Shown here one piece after another: positions 17,959-25,986 of a stretch of 64,000 nucleotides of DNA. The stretch spans positions 183,426 through 247,425 of the forward strand of contig NZ_VTPU01000002.1 in the NCBI RefSeq assembly GCF_008274785.1, read 5' to 3'. The stretch is from Halomonas eurihalina. Its GTDB lineage: Bacteria; Pseudomonadota; Gammaproteobacteria; Pseudomonadales; Halomonadaceae. The number at the start of each line of letters is the position of its first letter. Within the stretch, counting starts at the first letter, position 1. Position numbers and translations under genes: made by a program. Below the pieces are notes generated by a model. It saw only the letters and a list, made by a program, of their open reading frames with translations. It searched no databases and was not told the origin of the DNA.

Positions 17959-18876
17959 ATGGACAGGATCGATCAGTGGCAGGCCTTCATCAGGGTGGCG
18001 GAAATGGGCAGCTTCACTCGGGCCGCCGTGGCCCTGGCCTGGCCCAGGGCGACCGTGTCGCTTGCCGTGCGGCGCCTCGAGGAAACCCTCGGCGTGAGGC
18101 TGTTGCACCGCACGACGCGCAAGGTGCGCCTGACGCCGGACGGCGAACGTTTCCTGCAACGAGCCAGGACCCTGGTGGCGGAAGCGGAAGAGCTCGAGCG
18201 ACTGTTCCGGCAACCGAGCGAAGAAGCAACGGGGCGACTGGTCGTCGATGTGCCGAGTCGTGTGGCCAGGCGACTCGTCGCGCCGGCGCTGGGGCAGTTG
18301 CTGGCAAGGCATCCCCGTCTGCAGGTGGTGCTGGGGTCCTCGGATCGCCATGTCGACCTGGTGGCCGAGGGAGTCGACTGTGTCGTGCGTTTCGGTCCCT
18401 TGCAGGACAGCGATCTGGTCGCACGCCGACTGGGGCGGGTGGCGCTGGTGAACTGCGCCAGCCCCGATTACCTGAAACGCCATGGCATGCCTCGCCAGGT
18501 CGAGGATCTTGCTGCAGGGCATCTCATGGTGGGCTATGCCTCTCCGCACAGTGGCCGCGAGGAATGCTTCGAGGTGGTCGAGCACGGCCAGGTACGGGAT
18601 ATCGCGCTGGCGAGCCGGGTCGTGGTCAACAACGCCGAAAACTACATCGCCTGCTGCCGGGCCGGGCTCGGCCTCATCCAGGTACCGCGCTTCGACGTCG
18701 ACGACCTGCTGCGTGGCGGCGAGCTGGTCGAGGTACTGCCCCAGAGTCGAGCCAAAGGCATGGACGTCTCGGTGCTCTATCCGCATCGACGGCACCGTGC
18801 AGTGCGCATCGATGTCTTCATGGATTGGTTCGCTGCCATGATGGCGCCCTATCTCGAGAAGGATGGGGCGTCATGA
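17959..18876 (+). CDS. LysR-family transcriptional regulator
   Basis: A 305-residue regulator. The N-terminal winged helix-turn-helix (about residues 2-60; AEMGSFTRAAVALAWPRATV then RRLEETLGVRLLHRTTRKV) is followed by a periplasmic-binding-protein-like effector domain. It resembles the AaeR/DhcR-like LysR subgroup. Targets are unknown. It is not divergent from a neighbour, unlike most LysR genes, but follows ltrA closely. Confidence 0.9.
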   Translation: MDRIDQWQAFIRVAEMGSFTRAAVALAWPRATVSLAVRRLEETLGVRLLHRTTRKVRLTPDGERFLQRARTLVAEAEELERLFRQPSEEATGRLVVDVPSRVARRLVAPALGQLLARHPRLQVVLGSSDRHVDLVAEGVDCVVRFGPLQDSDLVARRLGRVALVNCASPDYLKRHGMPRQVEDLAAGHLMVGYASPHSGREECFEVVEHGQVRDIALASRVVVNNAENYIACCRAGLGLIQVPRFDVDDLLRGGELVEVLPQSRAKGMDVSVLYPHRRHRAVRIDVFMDWFAAMMAPYLEKDGAS

Positions 18877-18891
18877 CACGCAGGGTGCCGC

Positions 18892-19641
18892 CTATTCGGC
18901 ATCGTGGAAGATGAGGCCGGCGGCGAGTCGCTGACCTGCACGTACCTGGCTGACACCATGGCGCATCTTGACCCGATAGATGCCCCGAGTTCCCTGCACT
19001 GGTCGATGGTGACTGGCAAAGATGGCCACGTCGCCCCGATGCAGCGGGAGCACCTCGACGCGGGACTGACGTCGCGGTCGCTGTTCGCTCAGCACGAACT
19101 CGCCTCCCTCATGCTCCTGACCGGGTTCCGTCAACAGGATCACCGCCTGGAGGGGGAAGGCTAGATCGCCATACAGGTCCTGGTGCAGGCAGTTGTTGTC
19201 CCCGGCGTGGTAGCGCAGAAGCAAGGGGGTTGGGCGGTGTTGGCCTGCAGCGTGGCACTCCGCCAGGAAGTCGACGTGTTGTCGGGGATAGCGCCGTTCC
19301 TGTCGCATCGCGAGATTCCAGCGGTTGGCGATGGGGACGAGTCGCGCGTAGAGGGCCGCACGCAGCTCGGCCACGAGGCGGGGGAGCGGATAAGCGAAGT
19401 AGCGATATTCGCCGTGCCCGAAACCGTGGCGGGCCATCTCGATATGGCGACGGAAGAGCTCGCGGCGGGCATAGAGCCCGCCGAGGAGCCGACATTCGCC
19501 CTCATCGAGCAGTCCCGGCAGGATGGCCATGCCTCGGATATCGAGATCGCTCTCGATATGCTGCCAATCGAGAGTCGCCAGGCGGGTGACGGCTGTCGGC
19601 AGAAAGGGCTCGGTGCGCGAGGAGGCATCCGGCATGGTCAT
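18892..19641 (-). CDS. 2-oxoglutarate/Fe(II)-dependent oxygenase encoded with ada
   Basis: A 249-residue protein with a double-stranded beta-helix iron site: H-Q-D in CLHQDLYGD, the distal His in MRHGVS, and the 2-oxoglutarate Arg in GQRLAAG. Its ATG overlaps the ada stop codon (ATGA), so it is translated with ada. That position is used by alkB in other bacteria, so a role in oxidative dealkylation of DNA or a related substrate is plausible. It is not a close AlkB sequence match by eye, so the function is inferred from position and fold. Confidence 0.85.
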   Translation of the reverse strand: MTMPDASSRTEPFLPTAVTRLATLDWQHIESDLDIRGMAILPGLLDEGECRLLGGLYARRELFRRHIEMARHGFGHGEYRYFAYPLPRLVAELRAALYARLVPIANRWNLAMRQERRYPRQHVDFLAECHAAGQHRPTPLLLRYHAGDNNCLHQDLYGDLAFPLQAVILLTEPGQEHEGGEFVLSEQRPRRQSRVEVLPLHRGDVAIFASHHRPVQGTRGIYRVKMRHGVSQVRAGQRLAAGLIFHDAE

Positions 19642-20711
19642 GCGTCGGCCTCCCGTTCCAGCAGGGCTCGTTTGCGCTCGATGCCCCAGCGATAGCCGGA
19701 GAGGTTGCCGTCCTGGCGCACGACCCGATGGCAGGGAATCGCCACGGCCAGCGGGTTGGCTGCACAGGCCCGCGCGACGGCCCGTACCGCGGCCGGCGAG
19801 CCGATGCGTTCGGCGATTTCGGTGTAGCTGGCGGTGGTGCCGGCGGGAATCTCGCGCAGCGCCTGCCAGACGCGTTGCTGGAACGCCGTGCCGCGGATGT
19901 CCAGCGGAAGTTCGGTGCCCAGGGCGGGATCGTCGATCAGGCCGACCACCTGGGCAACCCAGGACGCGAAGGCCTCTGAACCGGCATCGAGTTCGGCTTG
20001 CGGAAAGCGGTCCTGGAGATCGTGGACCAGATCATCGGGATCGTCGCCCAGCAGGATGGCACACACGCCGCGTGCGCTGCATGCCACCAGCACCGATCCC
20101 AGCGAACATTCGCCGACGGCGAAGCGGATGGCAGTGTCCCTGCCGCCACGCTTGTAGGTCGTCGGTGTCATGCCGAGCATGGCGTCGGCGTTTTCGTAGA
20201 AGCGGCCACTCGAGCGGAAGCCAGCGCCGTGGATGGCCTGGGTGACGTCTCCGTCCGGATCGCTCAGCGCCTCGCGTACCCGATGCGCTTGATGCGCCCT
20301 GGCATAGGCCCGGGGCGTGAGGCCGGTGACGGCCTTGAAGCGATGGTGCAGGTAGGAAGGACTCAGGCCGACCCGTTCCGCGAGTTCGAGCAGACCGAGC
20401 GGTTCATCGGCCTGCTCGATGATCCGGCAGACCCGTTCGACGAGCACGGCGATCGGAGACGAGAGAGCGTCCGGCGCGCAACGCTTGCAGGGGCGATAAC
20501 CCGCCGCTTCGGCGTCTTGCGGACTGTCATGGAAGGAGACGTTCTCCGGGTTCGCCCGGCGCGATGGGCAGGAGGGGCGGCAATAGACGCCGGTGGTCAG
20601 CACCGCGTAGACGAAGCTTCCGTCCGCCGAGGCGTCGCGTTGCACCACCGCCTGCCAGCGGCGGTCGCGTTCGGTGTCGCAGGGACGCTGTGTTGCCATG
20701 GTGAGGTTCAT
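19638..20711 (-). CDS. ada: Ada: alkylation-responsive regulator and O6-methylguanine-DNA methyltransferase
   Basis: A 357-residue Ada protein with all three parts. The N-terminal zinc and methyl-phosphotriester domain has C44, C48, C75 and C78, the same spacing as E. coli C38, C42, C69 and C72. An AraC-type helix-turn-helix follows at about residues 90-190. The C-terminal methyltransferase has its acceptor C327 in IPCHRVV. Methylated Ada activates its own gene and repairs O6-methylguanine. The start is unusual: its AAAGGA site lies inside the 3' arm of a perfect 13-bp inverted repeat that ends at the ATG (20712-20759). Confidence 0.95.
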   Translation of the reverse strand: MNLTMATQRPCDTERDRRWQAVVQRDASADGSFVYAVLTTGVYCRPSCPSRRANPENVSFHDSPQDAEAAGYRPCKRCAPDALSSPIAVLVERVCRIIEQADEPLGLLELAERVGLSPSYLHHRFKAVTGLTPRAYARAHQAHRVREALSDPDGDVTQAIHGAGFRSSGRFYENADAMLGMTPTTYKRGGRDTAIRFAVGECSLGSVLVACSARGVCAILLGDDPDDLVHDLQDRFPQAELDAGSEAFASWVAQVVGLIDDPALGTELPLDIRGTAFQQRVWQALREIPAGTTASYTEIAERIGSPAAVRAVARACAANPLAVAIPCHRVVRQDGNLSGYRWGIERKRALLEREADA

Positions 20712-20759
20712 CCCGGTGTCCTTTCATTGTGGGCCATGTGCCGAGTAAAGGACACCGGG
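20712..20759 (-). promoter_or_regulatory. 13-bp perfect inverted repeat covering the ada ribosome-binding site
   Basis: CCCGGTGTCCTTT and AAAGGACACCGGG face each other across a 22-base loop. In the ada mRNA the second arm contains the AAAGGA Shine-Dalgarno sequence and ends directly at the ATG. Folding would hide the site. As DNA it could equally be an operator dyad. Confidence 0.7.
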
Positions 20760-20823
20760 TGGGGCGGCGCACTCCGCTGCTGGCTTTGCAATCTCACCCA
20801 GCGAAGCGCGCAGAATCGAGCTG

Positions 20824-22881
20824 TCAGAAGGCCAGTTCGACTCCCGCATAGACACTGCGGTCCGGCGCCGTGGAGAAGTAGCGCCCGCGTTGGTCGTTGA
20901 TGACGATGTTGTCGAAGTGCTCGCGGTCGAACAGGTTCTGCACGCCGACGTAGGCCTTGAGCAGGGTGTCGTTGCCGAGCCGCCAGCCGTCGCCGGCGCG
21001 CAGGTTGGCCAGCCAGTAATCGTCGACCTTCACGCTGTTGGCGTCATCGGCATACATCGAGCCGACATAGCGGGTCTCCAGGGTGGCGAAGCGCTCGCCG
21101 ATGCCCTGCCAGGTCAACTGGTTGACCCAGGTGCGTTCGGGCAGGCCCGGGATGCGGTTGTTGGCGTGATCGTTGCCGTCGTCGTCCACATAGTCCTGGA
21201 ACTCGTAGCGCGCCAGGGTCAGGGCGCTGTCGAGACGCCAGTTTTCGGCGAAGTCCCAGCCCAGAGACACTTCCAGGCCGTCCTGGCGGCTGCGTCCGGC
21301 GTTGCGATAGAAGTCGCGGCCGTCGCTGTTCTTGTAGGCGATCAGCGAGTCGCGCACCCGGGTCGAGAACAGGGCGACGTCGTAGTCCAGGCCGCTGTCG
21401 ACGAAGTTGCCGCGCAGGCCGAGCTCGCGATTCCAGGCCTTCTGCGGCTCGATGTCGGGATTGAAGCCGCCGACGCCGGCCGGGTTGGCGAACTCGGTGA
21501 AGGTCGGTGTCTCGTAGGCGGTGCCCACCGAGAGATAGGCCTGGTGGTTGGGGCGGTAGCGATAGTTCAAGCCGGCGCTGCCGCTCCACTGGTCGAAGGT
21601 GCGATCGCCGCTGTTGTCGCCATCGGCGAGGTAGTTGTCGTCGATATCGAAATCGATGTGATCGAAGCGGGTACCGAGCGAGAGGCTCCACTGGTCGGTC
21701 AGGTCGAGGTCGCCCTGGGCGAAGACGCCGAGCGAGGTGGCGGTCTGGGCCTCGTCGGCGACGCGGCCCTGGTGGTCGCCATCGATGGTGACGTCGTCGC
21801 GGTAGCGATCGTCCTCTTGGCGGGCCACCTCGACCCCGGCCACGTAGCGCATCGGCAGTTCGCCGAGTGACAGCGACTGGCGGTATTCGGCGTTGGCGCC
21901 GTAGTAGTCGCGGTCATAGGCGACGAAGCTGTCGCCGGCATAGGCAAGCTGCTGCTCGAAATCGCGCTTCAGGTAGAAGCCTCGCAGCGTCAGTTCACCC
22001 GGGCCGGCGGCACGGTCCTCGTACTCGAGACCGAGCACCTGCTGGTCGACCGACTGCCCGGCATCGATGCGGGTCGGCGAGTAGAAGTTGCTGTCGATCG
22101 TGCCTTGCCGGTCCTCGGACACGGCTTCGGCAGTCAACCCGCCGGGGTCTTCCGAGCGGGGGTTGTCGAGCAGGTTGAGGATGGCGGTGAGGGAGCGGTC
22201 GGCGTCCAGTTCGCGCTTCAGCTTGGCGTTGAGCAGGTACTTCTCGACGCTGCTGTGGTCACGGTAACCGTCCATGCCCAGCGCCGAGACGTCGATGTGG
22301 TGCGACCAGGGGCCTTCGACGCCGCCGTTGCTGACATTCAGCTTGCGATAACCGTTGCTGCCGCCCTCGACGCGCAGACGAGTACCGGGGTCGCTCTCGC
22401 CGTCGGCGGTGGTTACGTCGATCGCCCCGCCGGCGGCATTGCCGTACTGCACCGCCGCCGGACCGCGCATGACTTCGATGCGCTGGGCGCTGTCGAGGTC
22501 GATGGCGTCGAGCTGGGCCTGGCCGTCGGGCAGGGTGTAGGGGATGCCATCGACCCGCACCCTGATGCCCCGCACGCCCCAGGGGGTGCGGGCGCCGAAG
22601 CCGCGGATCGAGACCCGCTCGCCCTGGACGAAGTTATGGCGATTCTGGAGATAGACGCCGGGCACGGTCGCCAGCGATTCATCGAGGCGCTCGCGCTGCT
22701 GGCCCTGGGCGATCTTCTCGCGATCCACCACCGAGACGGCGGCGGGCGTGTCGTAGAGCTCGCGGTCCAGGCGTGGGGCGCTGACCTCGAGAGTGTCCAG
22801 CGTGATGGGCTCGGCCAGGGCCATCCCGGAAACGCTCAGGGTACCGGCGACGAGGAGAGAAGGCGCGGCGCGGTGGGGCAT
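20824..22881 (-). CDS. TonB-dependent outer-membrane receptor
   Basis: A 685-residue receptor starting at an ATG with GAGGT about 8 bp upstream. The open frame extends 63 codons further but without coding character. The signal peptide covers about residues 1-22. A plug domain follows (VPGVYLQNR, VSIRGFGARTP, VEVMRGPAAVQYGNAAGGAI type motifs), then a 22-strand barrel ending in the terminal aromatic YAGVELAF. The family imports ferric siderophores, haem, cobalamin or other large ligands. It somewhat resembles FecA-like receptors, but the ligand is not assignable. No clear Fur box or B12 riboswitch is visible upstream. Confidence 0.92.
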   Translation of the reverse strand: MPHRAAPSLLVAGTLSVSGMALAEPITLDTLEVSAPRLDRELYDTPAAVSVVDREKIAQGQQRERLDESLATVPGVYLQNRHNFVQGERVSIRGFGARTPWGVRGIRVRVDGIPYTLPDGQAQLDAIDLDSAQRIEVMRGPAAVQYGNAAGGAIDVTTADGESDPGTRLRVEGGSNGYRKLNVSNGGVEGPWSHHIDVSALGMDGYRDHSSVEKYLLNAKLKRELDADRSLTAILNLLDNPRSEDPGGLTAEAVSEDRQGTIDSNFYSPTRIDAGQSVDQQVLGLEYEDRAAGPGELTLRGFYLKRDFEQQLAYAGDSFVAYDRDYYGANAEYRQSLSLGELPMRYVAGVEVARQEDDRYRDDVTIDGDHQGRVADEAQTATSLGVFAQGDLDLTDQWSLSLGTRFDHIDFDIDDNYLADGDNSGDRTFDQWSGSAGLNYRYRPNHQAYLSVGTAYETPTFTEFANPAGVGGFNPDIEPQKAWNRELGLRGNFVDSGLDYDVALFSTRVRDSLIAYKNSDGRDFYRNAGRSRQDGLEVSLGWDFAENWRLDSALTLARYEFQDYVDDDGNDHANNRIPGLPERTWVNQLTWQGIGERFATLETRYVGSMYADDANSVKVDDYWLANLRAGDGWRLGNDTLLKAYVGVQNLFDREHFDNIVINDQRGRYFSTAPDRSVYAGVELAF

Positions 22882-23198
22882 GAGGCAACCTCGATAGACG
22901 ACGAAGAAGGATAGGGCGCAAATGATCTCACCGGAATGCCTCGGCGACAAATCGAGCTGGCCTTTGAAGAGGTCTTTGAACCGATCCCTTGAGAAAGCCT
23001 GTGGTGAGCACTGGTGGAGTAATGGTCCAGAGGGCACGGTTGCGTACCAATGGCCACCGCCATGCGACATGGGTGCCCGGTGATAGCAAATGGGTGACTG
23101 CTCAGGACCATTTGCTATAGCCTGCTAAAACTCATCCGCGATCTGGACGGGAAGCCACCACGCGCGGACCAACCCGGGTGCCTGGACCAAGGGGATGA
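22882..23198. other. Gene-free stretch with an 11-bp inverted repeat
   Basis: 317 bp between the divergent receptor and RhuM-Fic genes. The clearest structure is ATAGCAAATGG (23083-23093) facing CCATTTGCTAT (23108-23118) over 14 bp. There is no T-run, so it is not a typical terminator; an operator or the end of a lost mobile element are options. Nothing else is recognised. Confidence 0.6.
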
Positions 23199-23812
23199 AT
23201 GATGGAACACAGCCCCATCGTCATATATGAGGATGCCGATAAGGCGGTCGAAGTGCGGCTGGATGCCAGCCAGGAGACGGTCTGGCTCACTCAGCGGCAA
23301 TTGGCGGAGGTATTTGATACCTCGACCGATAATATCGGCCTGCACCTCAAGAACATCTACGCTGACGAGGAATTATCCGAAAATGCAACTACCGAGGATT
23401 CCTCGGTAGTTCGCCAGGAAGGCCAGCGGCAGGTACGAAGGCGGGTCAAGCATTACAATCTCGACGCCATCATTTCGGTCGGTTACCGAGTGAATTCTCG
23501 TCGTGCCGTACAGTTTCGCCAGTGGGCCACCCGCGTGTTGCGCGAGCATCTGACCCAAGGCTGGACCCTCAATCGCCAACGTTTCGAGGAAAATGCCCGT
23601 GAGCAGGAGGCCACGCTGGCGCTGGTGCGCAAGACGGCTCAGAGCTCGGCGCTGGACACCGCAATGGCCGCCTGCTGAATGCTGCCGGTGAACCGATGAT
23701 CAATGATGTGGGGCTGGCCGCTCTGACTCTGCTCGTGGCCGAGTCCGATCCGGGTAACAAGGAAACCATGATCCGCCTGATCATGAATATGCTCGCGAAA
23801 GCCGATGAGTGA
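23199..23812 (+). pseudogene. RhuM-Fic family gene with the catalytic core deleted
   Basis: The first 159 codons encode a RhuM-type N-terminal domain (ETVWLTQRQLAEVFDTS, then IGLHLKNIYADEEL and KHYNLDAIISVGYRVNSR). The frame ends abruptly at 23678 after ALVRKTAQSSALDTAM. In another frame the text resumes as RNGRLLNAAGEPMINDVG and runs through ESDPGNKETMIRL to a stop at 23812. I recognise this as the C-terminal end of Fic/DOC-type RhuM fusion proteins. The Fic core with its HPFxxGNGR-type motif is missing, so an out-of-frame internal deletion near 23658 is the simplest explanation. Intact relatives are thought to be toxins or effectors that AMPylate targets. This copy should be inactive. Confidence 0.75.
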
Positions 23813-23904
23813 ATGACGCGACTTTCCAAAAAGGAGCAGAGACGCCAGGCATTGTCCGAAGGATGTGGGAAAATGCGTGCCGCGCGATCGAAGAAAGGTG
23901 AAGG

Positions 23905-23935
23905 CGCCACCGCCCCGCTCATGGAGACGGTGGCG
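23905..23935. terminator. Hairpin between the RhuM-Fic remnant and the next minus-strand gene
   Basis: CGCCACCG and CGGTGGCG form an 8-bp stem with a 15-base loop, six bases beyond the stop of the minus-strand gene at 23942. The minus strand has a T/C-rich tail after it. A bidirectional terminator is likely. Confidence 0.45.
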
Positions 23936-23941
23936 GGGTGA

Positions 23942-24256
23942 TCAGTGGTAACGCCGGGTTTCGTCCTCGAGGCGCGTGAAGCGCACCGGCGGGCTGTACT
24001 CTTCGCCTTCGGGGGCGCGTTCGGGAGCGGGGCGGACGCGCCAGCCTCGGTGGGTCGCCCACTCCTTGAGCCCTCGATAGTCGAGCAAGGGGTACTCGCG
24101 GGTGTAGGGGTTCGGCGATGATGAGGGAAAGGCGTAGGCCACATGCGGGTAGTGGGCGAAGGCATCTTCGCTACCATGCGCGGCCAGGGCGCGATCCAGG
24201 GCCGACTGCCAGTCATGAGCGTCGCGTTGGATACCGTTAGCTTGGGATACATGCAT
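23942..24256 (-). CDS. Hypothetical protein, 104 residues
   Basis: A soluble, acidic and aromatic-rich protein starting MHVSQANGIQ. It contains a tyrosine- and proline-rich centre (AFPSSSPNPYTREYPLLDY). There is no signal peptide, membrane segment or known motif, and I do not recognise it. It is an open frame of normal composition, ends in front of a hairpin and has a GGAGGGCAAT-like site before its ATG. It is transcribed in the same direction as the microprotein gene upstream, from which a terminator separates it. Confidence 0.55.
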   Translation of the reverse strand: MHVSQANGIQRDAHDWQSALDRALAAHGSEDAFAHYPHVAYAFPSSSPNPYTREYPLLDYRGLKEWATHRGWRVRPAPERAPEGEEYSPPVRFTRLEDETRRYH

Positions 24257-24320
24257 CGGATTGCCCTCCGTAAAATGTCATGACCATGCGCATTTCTAAC
24301 AGACTGTCTGTTTCCCTAGC

Positions 24321-24356
24321 CAAAAAAAGGGGCCGCTCCTTGTAGGAAGCCCCTTT
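24321..24356 (-). terminator. Intrinsic terminator after microprotein copy 2
   Basis: On the minus strand AAAGGGGC pairs with GCCCCTTT and is followed by seven T residues. It begins six bases after the microprotein stop codon at 24362. This is a strong, well-formed terminator, and it supports the microprotein as a transcribed gene. Confidence 0.85.
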
Positions 24357-24361
24357 ATTCG

Positions 24362-24475
24362 TCAGTTTGGTGTAGAGCGATAATGCTCAGGCACCTTGAC
24401 GGACTTTCCCGAAGGAAGTTTCCGCGTGTGCTCGGGCACATGCACCTTCTTGTTGCCGGATTCTGTTTTAGCCAT
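24362..24475 (-). CDS. 37-residue basic microprotein, VxVPxH repeat family, copy 2
   Basis: The protein starts MAKTESGNKK and carries the same duplicated motif as the 15154-15270 gene: KKVHVPEHTR, a KLPSG linker, then KSVKVPEHYR. The two proteins align without gaps and share 16 of 37 residues, including every V, P, H and R of the motif. A strong intrinsic terminator follows. The site before the ATG is weaker (GAGGAT about 10 bp upstream). Basic, soluble, no signal peptide. Binding to nucleic acid or a surface is possible from charge alone, but no function is assigned. Confidence 0.8.
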   Translation of the reverse strand: MAKTESGNKKVHVPEHTRKLPSGKSVKVPEHYRSTPN

Positions 24476-24508
24476 GGCTAAATATCCTCAAGCTTTGGTG
24501 CGGCCAAC

Positions 24509-24537
24509 TTGACCCTGGCTAGACTAGAAAGGACAAT
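24509..24537 (+). promoter_or_regulatory. Sigma-70 promoter for a candidate small RNA
   Basis: TTGACC and GACAAT are exactly 17 bp apart (five of six and four of six consensus positions). It points into a gene-free stretch that ends in a plus-strand terminator. No reading frame begins downstream. Confidence 0.5.
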
Positions 24538-24542
24538 GCCCT

Positions 24543-24636
24543 CGTTTTGGTAGCTAGCCTACCCAGGCCGGCCCAAGGGGTGGTCGCACACCCTGCCGGT
24601 CAAGACGCTCGAAGTTGCTGCTTCGGGCGTCTTTTC
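24543..24636 (+). ncRNA. Candidate small RNA, about 95 nt
   Basis: Bounded by the promoter at 24509-24537 and a plus-strand terminator in which AAGACGC (24602-24608) pairs with GCGTCTT, with CGAAG and CTTCG extending the stem, followed by TTTTCGTTT. There is no plus-strand gene for several hundred bases upstream, so this terminator has no other obvious user. The ORFs inside are five codons or less. It lies antisense to the 3' flank of nrdB and upstream of the microprotein gene, so it could act on either. Inference from signals only. Confidence 0.45.
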
Positions 24637-24640
24637 GTTT

Positions 24641-24664
24641 GAGCCTCGCCATCCGGCGAGGCTC
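24641..24664 (-). terminator. Hairpin after nrdB
   Basis: GAGCCTCGCC and GGCGAGGCTC form a perfect 10-bp stem with a four-base loop, 15 bases after the nrdB stop on the minus strand. Only a short A/T-rich tail follows, so termination may be partial or the hairpin may protect the mRNA end. Confidence 0.6.
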
Positions 24665-24678
24665 AATGCCTTCCGGTA

Positions 24679-25926
24679 TTAGTCCCAGCTCAGCGCGCCG
24701 CCGACTTGATATTCGGTGACGCGGGTCTCGAAGAAGTTCTTTTCCTTGCGCAGGTCGATGATCTCGCTCATCCAGGGGAAGGGGTTCTGCGCACCGGGGA
24801 ACTGCTCCTTGAGGCCGATCTGGGCCAGGCGACGATTGCAGATGAAGTGCAGGTATTCCTCCATGATCGCTGCGTTCATGCCCAGGACGCCGCGCGGCAT
24901 GGAGTCGCGAGCGTAGGCGATCTCGAGTTCGGTGCCCTCGAGGATCATCTGGGTGCATTCGTCCTGGAATTCCGGCGTCCACAGGTGCGGATTCTCGATC
25001 TTGATCTGGTTGATCATGTCGACGCCGAAGTTCAGGTGCATGGATTCGTCGCGCAGGATGTACTGGAACTGCTCGGCGACGCCGGTCATCTTGTTGCGCC
25101 GGCCCATGGAGAGAATCTGGCTGAAGCCGCAGTAGAAGAAGATGCCCTCGGTCACGCAGTAGAAGGCGATCAGGTTGCGCAGCAGTTCCTGATCGGTCTC
25201 CGGCGTGCCGGTGTGGAAGTCCGGGCGCGCCAGCGACTGGGTATGCTTGAGGCTCCAGGCAGACTTGGCGGCCACCGAGGGAATCTCGCGGTACATGTTG
25301 AAGACTTCGCCTTCATCCATGGCCAGCGACTCCACGCAGTACTGGTAGGCGTGGGTGTGAATCGCCTCCTCGAAGGCCTGGCGCAGCAGGTACTGGCGGC
25401 ACTCGGGGTTGGTGATCAGGCGGTAGAGCGCCAGCACCAGGTTGTTGGCGACCAGGGAGTCGGCGGTGGAGAAGTAGCCCAGGCTGCGCTCGACGATGCG
25501 TCGTTCGTCGTTGGTGAGGCCGTCGGCGCTCTTCCACAGCGCGATGTCGGCGTTCATGTTCACTTCCTGGGGCATCCAGTGGTTGGCACTACCGTCCAGG
25601 TACTTCTGCCAGGCCCACTCGTACTTGAAGGGTACCAGCTGGTTGAGGTCGGCGCGGGCGTTGATCATCTGCTTGTCGTCGACCTCGATGCGCGCCGCGC
25701 CCATCTCCAGCTCTTCCAGGCCAGCGGCCACGTCGAGCTCGTCCAGAGAGGCCCGGGCACGCGCCAGGCGGTCCTGCTCGGCGACCTGGTAGGTGCCGGC
25801 GCTGTCACGGACCTCCGCAGCGGGCGCTTCGGGGGCTGGCTGGGCGGCCGGTTGCGGGGCTGGAGCCGGCTGGGGCTGCTCGGCCACCGCGCTGTCGTCT
25901 TCGTGGAAATCGTCCCAATCAATCAT
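24679..25926 (-). CDS. nrdB: Ribonucleotide reductase class Ia, beta subunit
   Basis: A 415-residue NrdB. Residues ~10-75 are a Pro/Ala-rich and acidic N-terminal extension not found in E. coli NrdB, and the ferritin-like core follows. The di-iron and radical site is visible as EEAIHTHAY, which holds an iron Glu, His and the radical Tyr, with further ligands in CVTEGIFFY and DESMH. The C-terminal tail that docks on NrdA is short. It supplies the tyrosyl radical for deoxyribonucleotide synthesis in the cytoplasm. It lies 142 bp downstream of nrdA, and that gap contains a 7-bp repeat array. Confidence 0.95.
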   Translation of the reverse strand: MIDWDDFHEDDSAVAEQPQPAPAPQPAAQPAPEAPAAEVRDSAGTYQVAEQDRLARARASLDELDVAAGLEELEMGAARIEVDDKQMINARADLNQLVPFKYEWAWQKYLDGSANHWMPQEVNMNADIALWKSADGLTNDERRIVERSLGYFSTADSLVANNLVLALYRLITNPECRQYLLRQAFEEAIHTHAYQYCVESLAMDEGEVFNMYREIPSVAAKSAWSLKHTQSLARPDFHTGTPETDQELLRNLIAFYCVTEGIFFYCGFSQILSMGRRNKMTGVAEQFQYILRDESMHLNFGVDMINQIKIENPHLWTPEFQDECTQMILEGTELEIAYARDSMPRGVLGMNAAIMEEYLHFICNRRLAQIGLKEQFPGAQNPFPWMSEIIDLRKEKNFFETRVTEYQVGGALSWD

Positions 25927-25986
25927 GAGTCGTCCTGTTCTCTTGCTGGTGGCGTCAACGCATGACGCGGGTCGCTAGGCTTGTTG

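Noticed and set aside
22882..23070. Upstream extension of the TonB receptor and a possible cobalamin riboswitch
   Set aside because: The extra 63 codons lack a signal peptide at their start, and the stretch lacks the conserved B12-box and other riboswitch motifs.
23813..23941. A 42-codon plus-strand frame after the RhuM-Fic remnant
   Set aside because: It has a start directly after the remnant's stop but no recognisable motif, and its end overlaps a hairpin that serves the minus-strand gene. Not enough support to call.
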